From positions 124,001 through 188,000 of the forward strand of contig JAEYGZ010000036.1 of assembly GCA_023409535.1 (NCBI GenBank): a stretch of DNA of 64,000 nucleotides, written 5' to 3'. The notes below the pieces were generated by a model, which ran no database searches, was not told the origin of the DNA, and saw nothing but the letters and a program-made list of their open reading frames with translations. The stretch comes from Bacillota bacterium (lineage in GTDB: Bacteria > Bacillota > Clostridia > Lachnospirales > Lachnospiraceae). How positions within the stretch are numbered: the first letter of the stretch is position 1; every line of letters begins with the position of its first letter. Made by a program: the position numbers and the translations under genes. This document shows positions 51,010 through 59,166 of this stretch, piece after piece.

Positions 51010-51966
51010 ATGGGAACGAAAGACGAGCTTTTAAAAATATTATCCTTGAGGCTTCGAACGGTTCTTGGCAAGCTCACAATAGATTATGACAACCTGCAGG
51101 AAATAAGGCTCCGTATCAATGCACCGCTTCTGATTGTATATAACAATCAGGAAGCTTTTGTAACGGAAGATTCAAAGTTGATCGATGCTCCTGCAAAAGC
51201 AGTTCAGATTACCAGAAATGAGATACGGGAGACCATGGAGTACATAAGCAATTATTCGCTTTATGCTTTTGAAGAGGAGATAAGGCAAGGCTTCATCACA
51301 ATCGGCGGGGGGCACCGCATCGGCATCGCCGGCAAGACCATCATTGAGGAGGATGCGGTAAAATCCATAAAGCACATTTCCTTTATCAACATAAGATTGG
51401 CTCATCAGGTGAAAGGATGCGCAGATGGGGTATTGCCATATCTGATAAATGAACAGAACAATGGAATATATCATACATTGATTATTTCTCCGCCCCGCTG
51501 CGGCAAGACAACTTTGCTTCGGGACATCATCAGACAGCTGTCTGATGGCTGCAGCCGCCTGCCCGGTATCAATATCGGAGTTGTGGATGAACGTTCTGAG
51601 ATTGGGGCCTGCTACATGGGAACACCGCAGAATGATCTGGGGATTCGTACGGATATCCTTGACTGCTGTCCGAAGGCAAAAGGCATGATGATGCTGATCC
51701 GGTCCATGTCACCTCAGGTGATTGCTGTGGATGAGCTTGGTTCCAGAGAGGAGCTGGATGCCATTGATTATGTCATCGGATGCGGTTGTAAATTAATCGC
51801 TACAGTACATGGAAGTTCCATTGAAGATATCAGGAAAAAACCGATCCTTGGAGGGCTTGTGGACAAGAAACTGTTTGAGCGGTATGCCATACTAAGCAAC
51901 AGGAAGAGTATCGGACACCTGGAAGAGATCTATGACTCGGATCAGAAATTACTTTACAGAAACTAA
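51010..51966 (+). CDS. spoIIIAA: Stage III sporulation protein AA (ATPase)
   Basis: A protein of 318 residues, a secretion-type ATPase that powers the SpoIIIA-SpoIIQ channel between mother cell and forespore. Walker A is SPPRCGKTTLL (about 158-168) and Walker B MSPQVIAVDELGSREEL (about 235-251). GCGAGGGAGG precedes the ATG. First gene of the eight-gene operon. The 252-base divergent gap before it holds TATATT...CAATATAT near 50891-50917, possibly a sigma-E type promoter, and a leader hairpin TCCCCTT-CTTA-AAGGGGA (50959-50976). Confidence 0.96.
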   Translation: MGTKDELLKILSLRLRTVLGKLTIDYDNLQEIRLRINAPLLIVYNNQEAFVTEDSKLIDAPAKAVQITRNEIRETMEYISNYSLYAFEEEIRQGFITIGGGHRIGIAGKTIIEEDAVKSIKHISFINIRLAHQVKGCADGVLPYLINEQNNGIYHTLIISPPRCGKTTLLRDIIRQLSDGCSRLPGINIGVVDERSEIGACYMGTPQNDLGIRTDILDCCPKAKGMMMLIRSMSPQVIAVDELGSREELDAIDYVIGCGCKLIATVHGSSIEDIRKKPILGGLVDKKLFERYAILSNRKSIGHLEEIYDSDQKLLYRN

Positions 51967-51994
51967 AATGGTGAAAAAGGAGGACAAACTTGCT

Positions 51995-52519
51995 ATGAAT
52001 ATTTTGAAAATCATTGGCTGCATCCTTGTTATCGCTTCCTCTGCAGGCATGGGCTTTTATTTCAGCGGCGAGTTGAGAAACCGTACCCAGGATTTGAAAG
52101 AATTAAAAAAGCTGGTGGGATTATTAAAGGGTGATATAAGGTATGCAAGCACACCGCTTCCGGAGGCAATCGGTGCAATTGCCAGGCGCCATACAGGCAA
52201 TTACAGCAGATTTTTGAATGATGTAAGCACAAAATTACAGGAGCTGTCCGGACAGACCTTTTCTGATGTATGGAAGGCGGCAACAGAGAAGGAGCTTGCC
52301 AATACCTCCCTGTCAAAGAAGGATAAGCTTCAGCTTGCCCGATTTGGCGAAAATCTTGGTTATCTGGACAAAGATATGCAGATGAATACTTTTGAACTTT
52401 ATCTGACACAGCTGGAAGAAGAAATAACTGAACTGACAAAGACAGCAAAGGAAAAAACCTATCTGTATAATACGTTGGGCATCATGGCAGGCATCTTTAT
52501 AACGATTATCATGATTTAA
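51995..52519 (+). CDS. spoIIIAB: Stage III sporulation protein AB
   Basis: A protein of 174 residues with an N-terminal membrane helix (about 4-24), a helical GspF-like domain and a C-terminal membrane helix (LYNTLGIMAGIFITIIMI). It is the platform protein of the SpoIIIA channel. The ATG at 51995 is preferred (AAAGGAGG about 11 bases upstream, product MNILKIIGCILVIASS); an ATG at 51968 is in frame before that site. Confidence 0.93.
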   Translation: MNILKIIGCILVIASSAGMGFYFSGELRNRTQDLKELKKLVGLLKGDIRYASTPLPEAIGAIARRHTGNYSRFLNDVSTKLQELSGQTFSDVWKAATEKELANTSLSKKDKLQLARFGENLGYLDKDMQMNTFELYLTQLEEEITELTKTAKEKTYLYNTLGIMAGIFITIIMI

Positions 52520-52579
52520 GGACCCTCGGTCCAAACGAAATCAAAGTGTAATACTCGACAGGAGGGATAAGGGGTAGGT

Positions 52580-52777
52580 ATGGATCTCTATTTTATATTA
52601 AGAATTGCGTTAGTTGGAATACTGGTTTCCATATTAAATCAAATTTTAAAACAATCAGGAAGGGAGGACTTGGCTTACATGACAAGCCTGGCAGGTATTG
52701 TTCTTGTCCTTTTGTGGTTATTGCCGCACCTGACGGAATTGTTTTTAACAATACAGCAATTGTTCAATATCGTTTGA
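52580..52777 (+). CDS. spoIIIAC: Stage III sporulation protein AC
   Basis: A protein of 65 residues with two membrane helices and the conserved middle LNQILKQSGREDLAYMTSLAG (shown as QILKQSGREDLAYM, about 21-34). Component of the mother-cell channel apparatus. ACAGGAGGG lies upstream, with an ATG at 52580. Confidence 0.94.
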   Translation: MDLYFILRIALVGILVSILNQILKQSGREDLAYMTSLAGIVLVLLWLLPHLTELFLTIQQLFNIV

Positions 52778-52832
52778 TGGTTATATTCTTCAATAGGCCG
52801 TCACAGAATGGGACAAGCACAAGGAGGCTGAC

Positions 52833-53219
52833 ATGGTACAAATTGCAGCAGCAGGAGTTGTTACCGTCATACTTGCACTCATTTTTAAAAAAGGGAAAGA
52901 AGAATTCTCGCTCTATCTCAGTATTGCAGCCTGCATTTTAATTCTTATCTGGGGCATGGGAAAACTGGAGGTAATCTTTGATGCCATCGACCGGCTCCAG
53001 GGTTATATAAAGATTAATCAAGCCTATGTGAATATTTTAATAAAAATCATTGGAATCACCTATGTGACGGAGATATCTGCCTCCCTGTGCAGAGATTCCG
53101 GATATCAGGCCATAGGAGAGCAGATTGAGCTGGTTGGGAAGCTGGCAATTCTTGCAATCAGCATGCCGATTATGCTGGCAATACTGGATACCATTAACGG
53201 CTTACTCAGGGTGTCTTGA
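52833..53219 (+). CDS. spoIIIAD: Stage III sporulation protein AD
   Basis: A protein of 128 residues with about four membrane helices; conserved blocks KKGKEEFSLYLSIAAC (about 21-36) and IGITYVTEISASLCRDSGY (about 73-91). It acts with SpoIIIAC and SpoIIIAE in the mother-cell membrane. AAGGAGG precedes the ATG by about 6 bases. Confidence 0.94.
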   Translation: MVQIAAAGVVTVILALIFKKGKEEFSLYLSIAACILILIWGMGKLEVIFDAIDRLQGYIKINQAYVNILIKIIGITYVTEISASLCRDSGYQAIGEQIELVGKLAILAISMPIMLAILDTINGLLRVS

Positions 53220-53223
53220 TAGC

Positions 53224-54417
53224 GTGTTGTTGGAGGTGACAGACATAGGTAAGTATAAGCTTTTTATCTTCCTTTTTATAATATTTCTTCTTGGCTCCTG
53301 CAATACACAGACCGCCAAGGCAGGCTCCGTGAATGCCTCAGGGAATTATTCTTCCCAAATTCCCGGCAGTTCTGTCGAGGATATTGATTATTCGGAGATA
53401 CAGGAGGTTATCAAGGATGTACTTGGAAAAGGCGATGAATTTAATTTCGGCGATTATGTGGGAAAGCTAGTCAGCGGTGAGAAGCCTTTCTCCATTCAGG
53501 GAATTAGCAGGGAACTGGTAAATGCGGTGAAAGGGGAGGTTAAGGCCAATGCAGGTACCTTTGCCAGTCTTATTACAATAGCGCTGCTGGCCGCATTATT
53601 TACGAACCTGTCCGTAGCCTTTAAGAATAGCCAGGTATCTGAGACGGGATATTATGTAACCTATCTGCTGTTGTTCGGATTACTTATCGGTTCTTTTGTG
53701 GTAGCATCCCAGATTGCTTCCGGCGCTTTAAATTCCGTGCTGGAATTTATGCGGGTGCTGGCCCCTTCCTACTTTATGTCAGTGGCCTTTGCCTCAGGAG
53801 CTGCCACCTCCATGATGTATTACGAGACAGCCCTGATGCTGATTACATTGGTTGATTTTCTAATTATAAAAGTCATTATTCCGATGATCAACTTCTACCT
53901 GATCATCATTTTAGCGAACAACCTGTCTAAGGAGGACATGTTATCGAAGCTGGCAGAGCTTTTCGCCTCGGCGATCGGCTGGCTGCTAAAAAGTATGCTG
54001 GCAGCGGTGGTCGGCTTTAATGCGATTCAGGGGCTTATTGTACCGGTGGTGGACCAGGTGAAGCGCTCGACTTTGATTAAGGCTTCGGAAGCTTTACCGG
54101 GAATTGGGGATGCCCTGGGAGGAACTGCTCAGACCATCCTGAGTGCCGGAATACTACTTAAAAATGCTATAGGTGTGGCCGGTCTGGTGGTAATTCTTAC
54201 GATTATCGCCGTTCCGTTTCTTAAGCTTCTGATGGTGGTAATCGTCTACAAGGTCGGCAGCGCGATGCTCCAGCCCATCTCGGATAAGCGGTTTATCGAA
54301 TGCATCAGTGCTTCGGCAAAATCTGCAGCCATGCTGCTGCAAAGCGTATTTGTGGGTGCGGTATTGTTCCTGCTGTCAATTACCATTGTGGCCGTCACCA
54401 CCGGAAGTATAAAGTAG
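53224..54417 (+). CDS. spoIIIAE: Stage III sporulation protein AE
   Basis: A protein of just under 400 residues with a signal-like segment (KLFIFLFIIFLLGSC), a polar stretch, then about seven membrane helices (GAATSMMYYETALMLI near the middle). The start is uncertain: GTG 53224 is taken here, but GGAGG at 53232-53236 lies downstream of it and would best serve ATA at 53245 or, less well, GTG at 53236. The frame is open back into spoIIIAD. It is the membrane core of the SpoIIIA channel. Confidence 0.88.
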   Translation: MLLEVTDIGKYKLFIFLFIIFLLGSCNTQTAKAGSVNASGNYSSQIPGSSVEDIDYSEIQEVIKDVLGKGDEFNFGDYVGKLVSGEKPFSIQGISRELVNAVKGEVKANAGTFASLITIALLAALFTNLSVAFKNSQVSETGYYVTYLLLFGLLIGSFVVASQIASGALNSVLEFMRVLAPSYFMSVAFASGAATSMMYYETALMLITLVDFLIIKVIIPMINFYLIIILANNLSKEDMLSKLAELFASAIGWLLKSMLAAVVGFNAIQGLIVPVVDQVKRSTLIKASEALPGIGDALGGTAQTILSAGILLKNAIGVAGLVVILTIIAVPFLKLLMVVIVYKVGSAMLQPISDKRFIECISASAKSAAMLLQSVFVGAVLFLLSITIVAVTTGSIK

Positions 54418-54455
54418 GAAGAAGCAAGGCAGGCATAGAAAGGCATGGTGATTAT

Positions 54456-55091
54456 ATGGATGAGGTATATACCTGGATTCGAAATATTGTAATTTATATG
54501 ATTCTGAATACGATTATCATGAACCTGCTGGGTGACAAGAGCTATAAGAAATACATAAGTATTGTATCAGGCATGATATTGGTATTGATTGTGATATCAC
54601 CAATCCTTAAGTTGACGAATATTGAGGATAATCTGGATTATTTCCTGCAGTCCAATGAATACTCTCTGGAGGCCTCCGAGTTTAAAAACGATTTAAACAG
54701 GATGGATGAAGCGCAAAGTGAGGCCATCTTTGCAGAGTATGAGAATAAGCTCAGGGAGCAGGTAAAAGAGCAGCTGAAGGAAGAGTCACTTACCGTAACT
54801 GATTTTGATGTAACCATTGATAAGAATACAAAGAGCACTACCTTCGGTGAGCTGCTGCAGATAGATATCAAAGCAACCACAGAACAAACCTCTGCGCAGG
54901 ATAATGGCAGAGCTCTTGATATAGAGGCAATTGAAATAGACCGGATCAGTATGGGAAAAAAGGAGCAGGAGCAGGAGCAGAAGCAGAAGGAAAGACCTCC
55001 TTCTCCCCTTGAAATTCTTGTAAAAAATAAACTCTCGGACTTCTATAATATCGAACAAGGTAATATAAATATTACTATACAGGGAGGATAA
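54456..55091 (+). CDS. spoIIIAF: Stage III sporulation protein AF
   Basis: A protein of 211 residues with two N-terminal membrane helices (about 8-25 and 35-52: IVSGMILVLIVISPILKL) and a ring-forming domain of the SpoIIIAF type (about 85-211). A Glu/Gln/Lys run (KKEQEQEQKQKERPP) joins parts of the domain. The ATG at 54456 gives the normal N-terminus MDEVYTWIRNIV. It starts 38 bases after spoIIIAE and ends 1 base before spoIIIAG. Confidence 0.92.
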   Translation: MDEVYTWIRNIVIYMILNTIIMNLLGDKSYKKYISIVSGMILVLIVISPILKLTNIEDNLDYFLQSNEYSLEASEFKNDLNRMDEAQSEAIFAEYENKLREQVKEQLKEESLTVTDFDVTIDKNTKSTTFGELLQIDIKATTEQTSAQDNGRALDIEAIEIDRISMGKKEQEQEQKQKERPPSPLEILVKNKLSDFYNIEQGNINITIQGG

Positions 55092-55092
55092 T

Positions 55093-55767
55093 ATGGATAT
55101 GGATAAAAATATATCCATGGATAGAAATATATCCACGGATAAGAATATATCCCCGGATAAAAAAATATCCTCGGATAAGAAAAAAATATCCCTGAAAAAC
55201 ATAGGCCTGCCAAGGCTGGTTATGTTATTCATGGCTGGTATTTTAATTATTTTATTATCATTTCCAGGTGTATTCAGGCAGGCAAAATCCTCTGAGGACG
55301 GCACAAAGAACATAAGTACTCCGGACTTGCAAAATCATACGAATACGACAAGCCATGATGAGAATACCTATATAACAGATATGGAGAATAAGGCCAAAAA
55401 TCTCCTGAGAAAAGTATCCGGCGTTGGAGAGGTTTATGTTGCAATTACTACGAAAAATTCTAAGGAGCAGGTTCCGTTAAAGGATAGCTCTTCTACACAG
55501 GAAAGCTTAAACGAAGTTGATGGGGAGGGCGGAAGCAGAAATAATAGCAGTGTCCAGAAGGAAGAAAATACTGTTATGGTTACGAACGAGGATGGTAATT
55601 CAGTTCCTTATATCCTACAGGAGCTTGAACCGGAGATAGAAGGCATCATTGTGATTGCAGAAGGCGGAGATAACGCTATGGTACAAATGGAGATTATGGA
55701 AGCGATGGAGGTATTATTTAATGTACCCGCGCATAAGGTTAAAGTAATGAAGTTGAGGAGTGAATAG
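55093..55767 (+). CDS. spoIIIAG: Stage III sporulation protein AG
   Basis: A protein of 224 residues that forms a large ring of the SpoIIIA channel. The cytoplasmic N-terminus is made of five repeats of (x)DKNIS type (residues 3-34), encoded by an 18-base tandem repeat; then a membrane helix (about 46-63), a linker and a ring-building motif domain (AKNLLRKVSGVGEVYVAIT near 102-120). GGGAGG precedes the ATG. Its TAG stop merges with a family A repeat. Confidence 0.92.
   Translation: MDMDKNISMDRNISTDKNISPDKKISSDKKKISLKNIGLPRLVMLFMAGILIILLSFPGVFRQAKSSEDGTKNISTPDLQNHTNTTSHDENTYITDMENKAKNLLRKVSGVGEVYVAITTKNSKEQVPLKDSSSTQESLNEVDGEGGSRNNSSVQKEENTVMVTNEDGNSVPYILQELEPEIEGIIVIAEGGDNAMVQMEIMEAMEVLFNVPAHKVKVMKLRSE
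55099..55191. repeat. 18-base tandem repeat inside spoIIIAG
   Basis: Five units of GGATAARAATATATCCNY with period 18 (last unit 21), each itself an inverted repeat (GGATA...TATCC). In frame they encode MDKNIS, MDRNIS, TDKNIS, PDKKIS and SDKKKIS. Confidence 0.92.
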
Positions 55768-55817
55768 TGTGAAAAAAAGTAATTTTCACACGGCTAATTT
55801 GTGCTAAAGCCCAAATT
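55767..55817. repeat. Family A palindromic element, copy 4 (bipartite)
   Basis: Hairpin 1 (55767-55791): GTGTGAAAA...TTTTCACAC. Hairpin 2 (55796-55817): AATTTG-T-GC-TAAA-GC-C-CAAATT. The first G is the last base of the spoIIIAG TAG stop. It lies inside the spoIIIA operon, between AG and AH. Confidence 0.8.
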
Positions 55818-55864
55818 CGCAGTGTTTTGGCAGAATGGAGATTAAATTGATCAGGAGGTCAAAC

Positions 55865-56674
55865 ATGAAAAATATATTTAAAAAGAATCACATCATAATT
55901 ACGGCGTTGGCCATTATGATTGTAATTGCAGGGTACATAAGCTTTACAAACAACGATTCGGATGACGGCACCCAGGCAGTGGATGCCTCCGGCGACTACG
56001 AGGAATATACGGAAGTAGAGGGATCGGATGTATTGGCAGATACAGAGGATGGCACCCAGGTAATGGATGCTGATAATGCTGAATCAGCTGGCAGCGGCGA
56101 AGATACGGATGTATTGGCGGTTGAGGACGGAGATGTGAAAGCAGCATCAGAGGATGAAGATGCGCAAACATCCGCTCAAAATGAAGACGGTGAAGAGATA
56201 ACAGATATCTCTGACGAAGATTTGATGGCATCTGCTCAGGATGTATCCGATAATGGCGAATTAAATCTGGAGGAAGGTGTTCCGGGAGAAGCTGTTCTTG
56301 CCAACGCAGCAATTGATCCCAGCTTCTTCATCTCTAACAAGATCGAGAAAGAGCAAACCAGAGCAAAGAATAAACAGACCTATCTGGATATTTATGAGAA
56401 TGAAAGTGCAACTGAAGAACAGAAACAGGCAGCCTTTGATGCTATGATGGAACAGGCTGATAATGCCAATAAGGAAAGTGACACAGAGATTTTGCTGGAA
56501 GCAAAGGGGTTTGACGGTTCTATCGTTTCCATCAACGACGGCAAGGTTGAGGTTGTGGTAAATGCACAGGCACTTTCCGATCAGCAGCTGGCTATTGTTG
56601 AAAGTGTCGTTAAGGATAAGACCGGAATTGATGTGGCAAACATCGAGATCCACCCGGTAGTAATTGCGGAATAG
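55865..56674 (+). CDS. spoIIIAH: Stage III sporulation protein AH
   Basis: A protein of 269 residues with an N-terminal membrane helix (about 11-29), an unusually long and acidic linker (about 30-145, dominated by Asp, Glu, Ala, Ser and Thr) and a C-terminal ring-building domain of the YscJ/FliF type (about 155-269). It crosses the intermembrane space and binds SpoIIQ. The ATG at 55865 is preceded by AGGAGG. The linker contains a rough duplication (DDGTQAVDA / EDGTQVMDAD). It ends the operon; a terminator follows. Confidence 0.92.
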   Translation: MKNIFKKNHIIITALAIMIVIAGYISFTNNDSDDGTQAVDASGDYEEYTEVEGSDVLADTEDGTQVMDADNAESAGSGEDTDVLAVEDGDVKAASEDEDAQTSAQNEDGEEITDISDEDLMASAQDVSDNGELNLEEGVPGEAVLANAAIDPSFFISNKIEKEQTRAKNKQTYLDIYENESATEEQKQAAFDAMMEQADNANKESDTEILLEAKGFDGSIVSINDGKVEVVVNAQALSDQQLAIVESVVKDKTGIDVANIEIHPVVIAE

Positions 56675-56701
56675 ACTCTTATCAAAATGGAAGAAGCATA
56701 G

Positions 56702-56732
56702 GGCTGCTGCAAGCAATTGCAGCAGCTTTTGA
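56702..56732 (+). terminator. Rho-independent terminator of the spoIIIA operon
   Basis: GCTGCTGCAA pairs perfectly with TTGCAGCAGC around GCAA, followed by TTTTGAG. Confidence 0.87.
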
Positions 56733-56769
56733 GTTCTTTCACCATAAAGTGGAATTATTTTAATAGTAA

Positions 56770-56797
56770 TTGAAAATGTTGCGAGATTTGGTATAAT
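56770..56797 (+). promoter_or_regulatory. Sigma-A promoter of asp23/nusB
   Basis: TTGAAA (56770-56775), 16 bases, TATAAT (56792-56797); the asp23 start is 64 bases downstream. Confidence 0.78.
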
Positions 56798-56860
56798 ACT
56801 ATATAATGAATTTATAGGTTATACTTGGAATAAGAGATAGGAACTTAGGAGGTAATCATT

Positions 56861-57250
56861 GTGAATAAAGAACCGGAGATCAGGAACACATATAAAATTC
56901 ATGAAAATGGCAAGGTTGGGGAAGTTCAGATTGCAGATGAAGTGGTAGCTACAATCGCCGGACTTGCCGCAACAGAAGTGAAGGGAGTGTCTGCAACCTC
57001 CGGCAATGCGGCCAATGAACTTACCGGTAAGTTGGCGGGTAAGAAAAATTTATCCAAGGGTGTAAAGGTTATGGTAAGCCCGGATGCGGTATCCGTCGAT
57101 ATGGCGCTTACCCTGGATTACGGATATGGCATACCTGAGACTGCGAAGCAAGTCCAGGAAAAAGTGAAGCTGGCGATAGAGAATATGACCGGTTTGCAGG
57201 TCAAAGAAGTTAACATCAGAATAGCCGGTGTTAATATCGTAAAAGAGTAA
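56861..57250 (+). CDS. Asp23/Gls24 family envelope stress response protein
   Basis: A protein of 129 residues: GKVGEVQIADEVVATIAGLAATEVKGV (in parts: VQIADEVVATIAGLAA at about 18-33) and a C-terminal ENMTGLQVKEVNIRIAGV typical of the family. These proteins associate with the membrane and help cell-wall homeostasis. The GTG start at 56861 has TAGGAGG about 7 bases upstream. The gene is regularly found before nusB in Clostridia. A hairpin GGGCTGCC/GGTAGCCC (57260-57284) follows without a T run. Confidence 0.92.
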   Translation: MNKEPEIRNTYKIHENGKVGEVQIADEVVATIAGLAATEVKGVSATSGNAANELTGKLAGKKNLSKGVKVMVSPDAVSVDMALTLDYGYGIPETAKQVQEKVKLAIENMTGLQVKEVNIRIAGVNIVKE

Positions 57251-57299
57251 AGAATTCTAAGGGCTGCCGCAAAGTTTGGTAGCCCTATTCATGTGGTAA

Positions 57300-57327
57300 G
57301 TGTGAAAGCAAAAGACGATTTTCACAC
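57300..57327. repeat. Family A palindromic element, copy 5 (single hairpin)
   Basis: GTGTGAAA ... TTTCACAC (8 perfect pairs) around a 12-base centre. It ends 6 bases before the TAGGAGG ribosome binding site of nusB. Confidence 0.78.
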
Positions 57328-57349
57328 GCAGGTTAGGAGGAACCATACC

Positions 57350-57745
57350 GTGACAAGAAGAGAAACAAGAGAACACATTTTCCTTATGCTTTTTCGAAAG
57401 GATTTTCATGAGGCAAGTGAACTGAAGGAACAGATTGAGCTGTATATCTCAGAATTGGAGCAGCCAACCATGGAGGAATATTCTTACCTGACCTCGCGTT
57501 TTCAATCCATTGTAGAGAAGTTAGAGGAAATAGATACCATACTGTCAGAGACCTCCAGCGGTTGGAAGTTAAACCGAATGGGCAAGGTTGATCTGACGAT
57601 ACTGCGTCTGGCAGTGTATGAGCTGCGCTTTGACGAGGAGATTCCGAACAAAGTGGCAATCAATGAAGCGGTTGAGCTTGCAAAGAAATTCGGCGGAGAT
57701 GAATCCCCGAGCTTTGTCAATGGGGTGCTCGCAAAGTTGGCCTGA
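57350..57745 (+). CDS. nusB: Transcription antitermination factor NusB
   Basis: A protein of 131 residues, all helical, with the family blocks TRRETREHIFLMLF (2-15) and LTILRLAVYELRF near 84, then IPNKVAINEAVELAKKFG (about 99-116). It binds boxA RNA with NusE for rRNA antitermination. The start is GTG at 57350, 9 bases after TAGGAGG; the frame is open upstream through the family A repeat. It lies 100 bases after asp23. Confidence 0.95.
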   Translation: MTRRETREHIFLMLFRKDFHEASELKEQIELYISELEQPTMEEYSYLTSRFQSIVEKLEEIDTILSETSSGWKLNRMGKVDLTILRLAVYELRFDEEIPNKVAINEAVELAKKFGGDESPSFVNGVLAKLA

Positions 57746-57849
57746 GGTTATGAATATGTTTATAGTTATATAATCATTCAGCGGCGGACTTTGCTCATTT
57801 TTTATAGCAGGCAGTTTTGCAGGTATTGATGAAAGGCATGGTAGATGCT

Positions 57850-59055
57850 ATGCAGGCATATTCGGTTACAGAGATTAATTATTATATCAAGAATTTATTT
57901 ATGAGAGATCAGTTATTGAGCCATGTTTATGTGAAGGGCGAGGTCTCCAATTGCAAATATCATACCTCCGGGCATATTTATTTTACTCTTAAGGATGCTC
58001 AGGGGCAGTTGGCATGTGTCATGTTTGCCGGTCAGCGCAGAGGACTTAACTTTAAATTGGAGGAAGGACAGAGTGTCATCGCCCTGGGAAGTGTCACTGT
58101 ATATGAAAGGGACGGTAAATACCAGCTTTATGCCAATGAGATCAGACTGGACGGACAAGGCATTCTGTATGAGAAGTTTGAGAAGCTGAAGAAAAACCTG
58201 GCGGAGGAAGGGCTCTTTGATCCGGAACATAAAAAGCCTATTCCAAAATATCCGAAGAAGGTTGGAGTAATAACAGCCTCTACAGGAGCAGCCATTCAGG
58301 ATATTATAAATATTTCCCGGCGCCGCAACCCGTATGTACAGCTTATTCTGTATCCGGCACAGGTACAGGGACAGGGATCTGCCGAGAGTGTGGCACGGGG
58401 GATTAAGGTTTTGGACAAGTTGGGAATGGATACCATCATCGTCGGAAGAGGCGGTGGTTCCATAGAAGATCTTTGGGCTTTTAACGAAGAGATCGTAGCC
58501 AGAGCCATTTATCAATGTAAGACACCGATCATCTCCGCAGTAGGACATGAGACGGATTATACCATAGCGGATTTTGTATCTGATCTTCGGGCGCCAACTC
58601 CCTCTGCTGCAGCCGAGCAGGCGGTCAATGAGTATCTTGAATTTGACAGAATGCTGAAGGATTACGGGCGTAAGCTGGGCAGGGAGATGCAGCAGAAGCT
58701 TATTCAATATCAGAATATGGCTAAGCAGTATAAGCTTCGTCTGTTCTATGCAAGTCCGGCATATCAGATCAAACAGAAGCGGCAGTATCTGATGGAGGCA
58801 GAGGAGAAGCTGAAGGCAAGGATCAACCAACGGCTGAAGGAAAAGCGCTATAGATTGGAGCTGTACATAGCAAGACTGGAGGGACTTTCTCCGCTGTCCA
58901 AACTCAGTAAGGGCTATGCCCTTATCGTAGGGGAGGACAACCTGCCGGTGCAGAGCATCAGTAAGGTCAAGGAGAAGGAATTGATAACGGTATCGCTTTT
59001 AGACGGTGATATCAAGGCCAGAGTGGAAGAGCTGTGTGAAAAACGCCGATGCTAG
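57850..59055 (+). CDS. xseA: Exodeoxyribonuclease VII large subunit
   Basis: A protein of 401 residues: N-terminal OB fold (about 1-105, YSVTEINYYIKNLF and VKGEVSNCKYHTSGHIYFTL region), catalytic domain (about 120-300) with DTIIVGRGGGSIEDLWAFN (about 197-215) and SAVGHETDYTIADF (about 229-242), then a coiled coil. It degrades single-stranded DNA with XseB. ATG 57850 gives the usual start MQAYSVTEIN; ATG 57829 and 57838 are in frame. The TAG stop joins a family A repeat. Confidence 0.94.
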   Translation: MQAYSVTEINYYIKNLFMRDQLLSHVYVKGEVSNCKYHTSGHIYFTLKDAQGQLACVMFAGQRRGLNFKLEEGQSVIALGSVTVYERDGKYQLYANEIRLDGQGILYEKFEKLKKNLAEEGLFDPEHKKPIPKYPKKVGVITASTGAAIQDIINISRRRNPYVQLILYPAQVQGQGSAESVARGIKVLDKLGMDTIIVGRGGGSIEDLWAFNEEIVARAIYQCKTPIISAVGHETDYTIADFVSDLRAPTPSAAAEQAVNEYLEFDRMLKDYGRKLGREMQQKLIQYQNMAKQYKLRLFYASPAYQIKQKRQYLMEAEEKLKARINQRLKEKRYRLELYIARLEGLSPLSKLSKGYALIVGEDNLPVQSISKVKEKELITVSLLDGDIKARVEELCEKRRC

Positions 59056-59166
59056 TGTGAAAATAAAGCAGTTTTCACACGTAATAGTTTGTATCTGCGT
59101 AATCCCGGCGTGTAACTTGCACGCGATACAAACTAACTCAAAGCTTTGGGCATATTCAGTTAGTTT
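59055..59166. repeat. Family A palindromic element, copy 6 (bipartite, extended)
   Basis: Hairpin 1 (59055-59080): GTGTGAAAA, 8 bases, TTTTCACAC. Hairpin 2 (59086-59134): AGTTTGTATC pairs with GATACAAACT, with an inner GCGTG/CACGC stem. A third pairing, AAACTAACT (59130-59138) with AGTTAGTTT (59158-59166), shares bases with hairpin 2 and so excludes its base. It fills the unusual gap between xseA and xseB. Confidence 0.8.

Noticed and set aside
57913..58830. A 305-codon open frame antisense to xseA
   Set aside because: It lies wholly opposite a clear xseA gene with all family motifs, has no ribosome binding site and a Leu/Ile/His-rich composition typical of a shadow frame.
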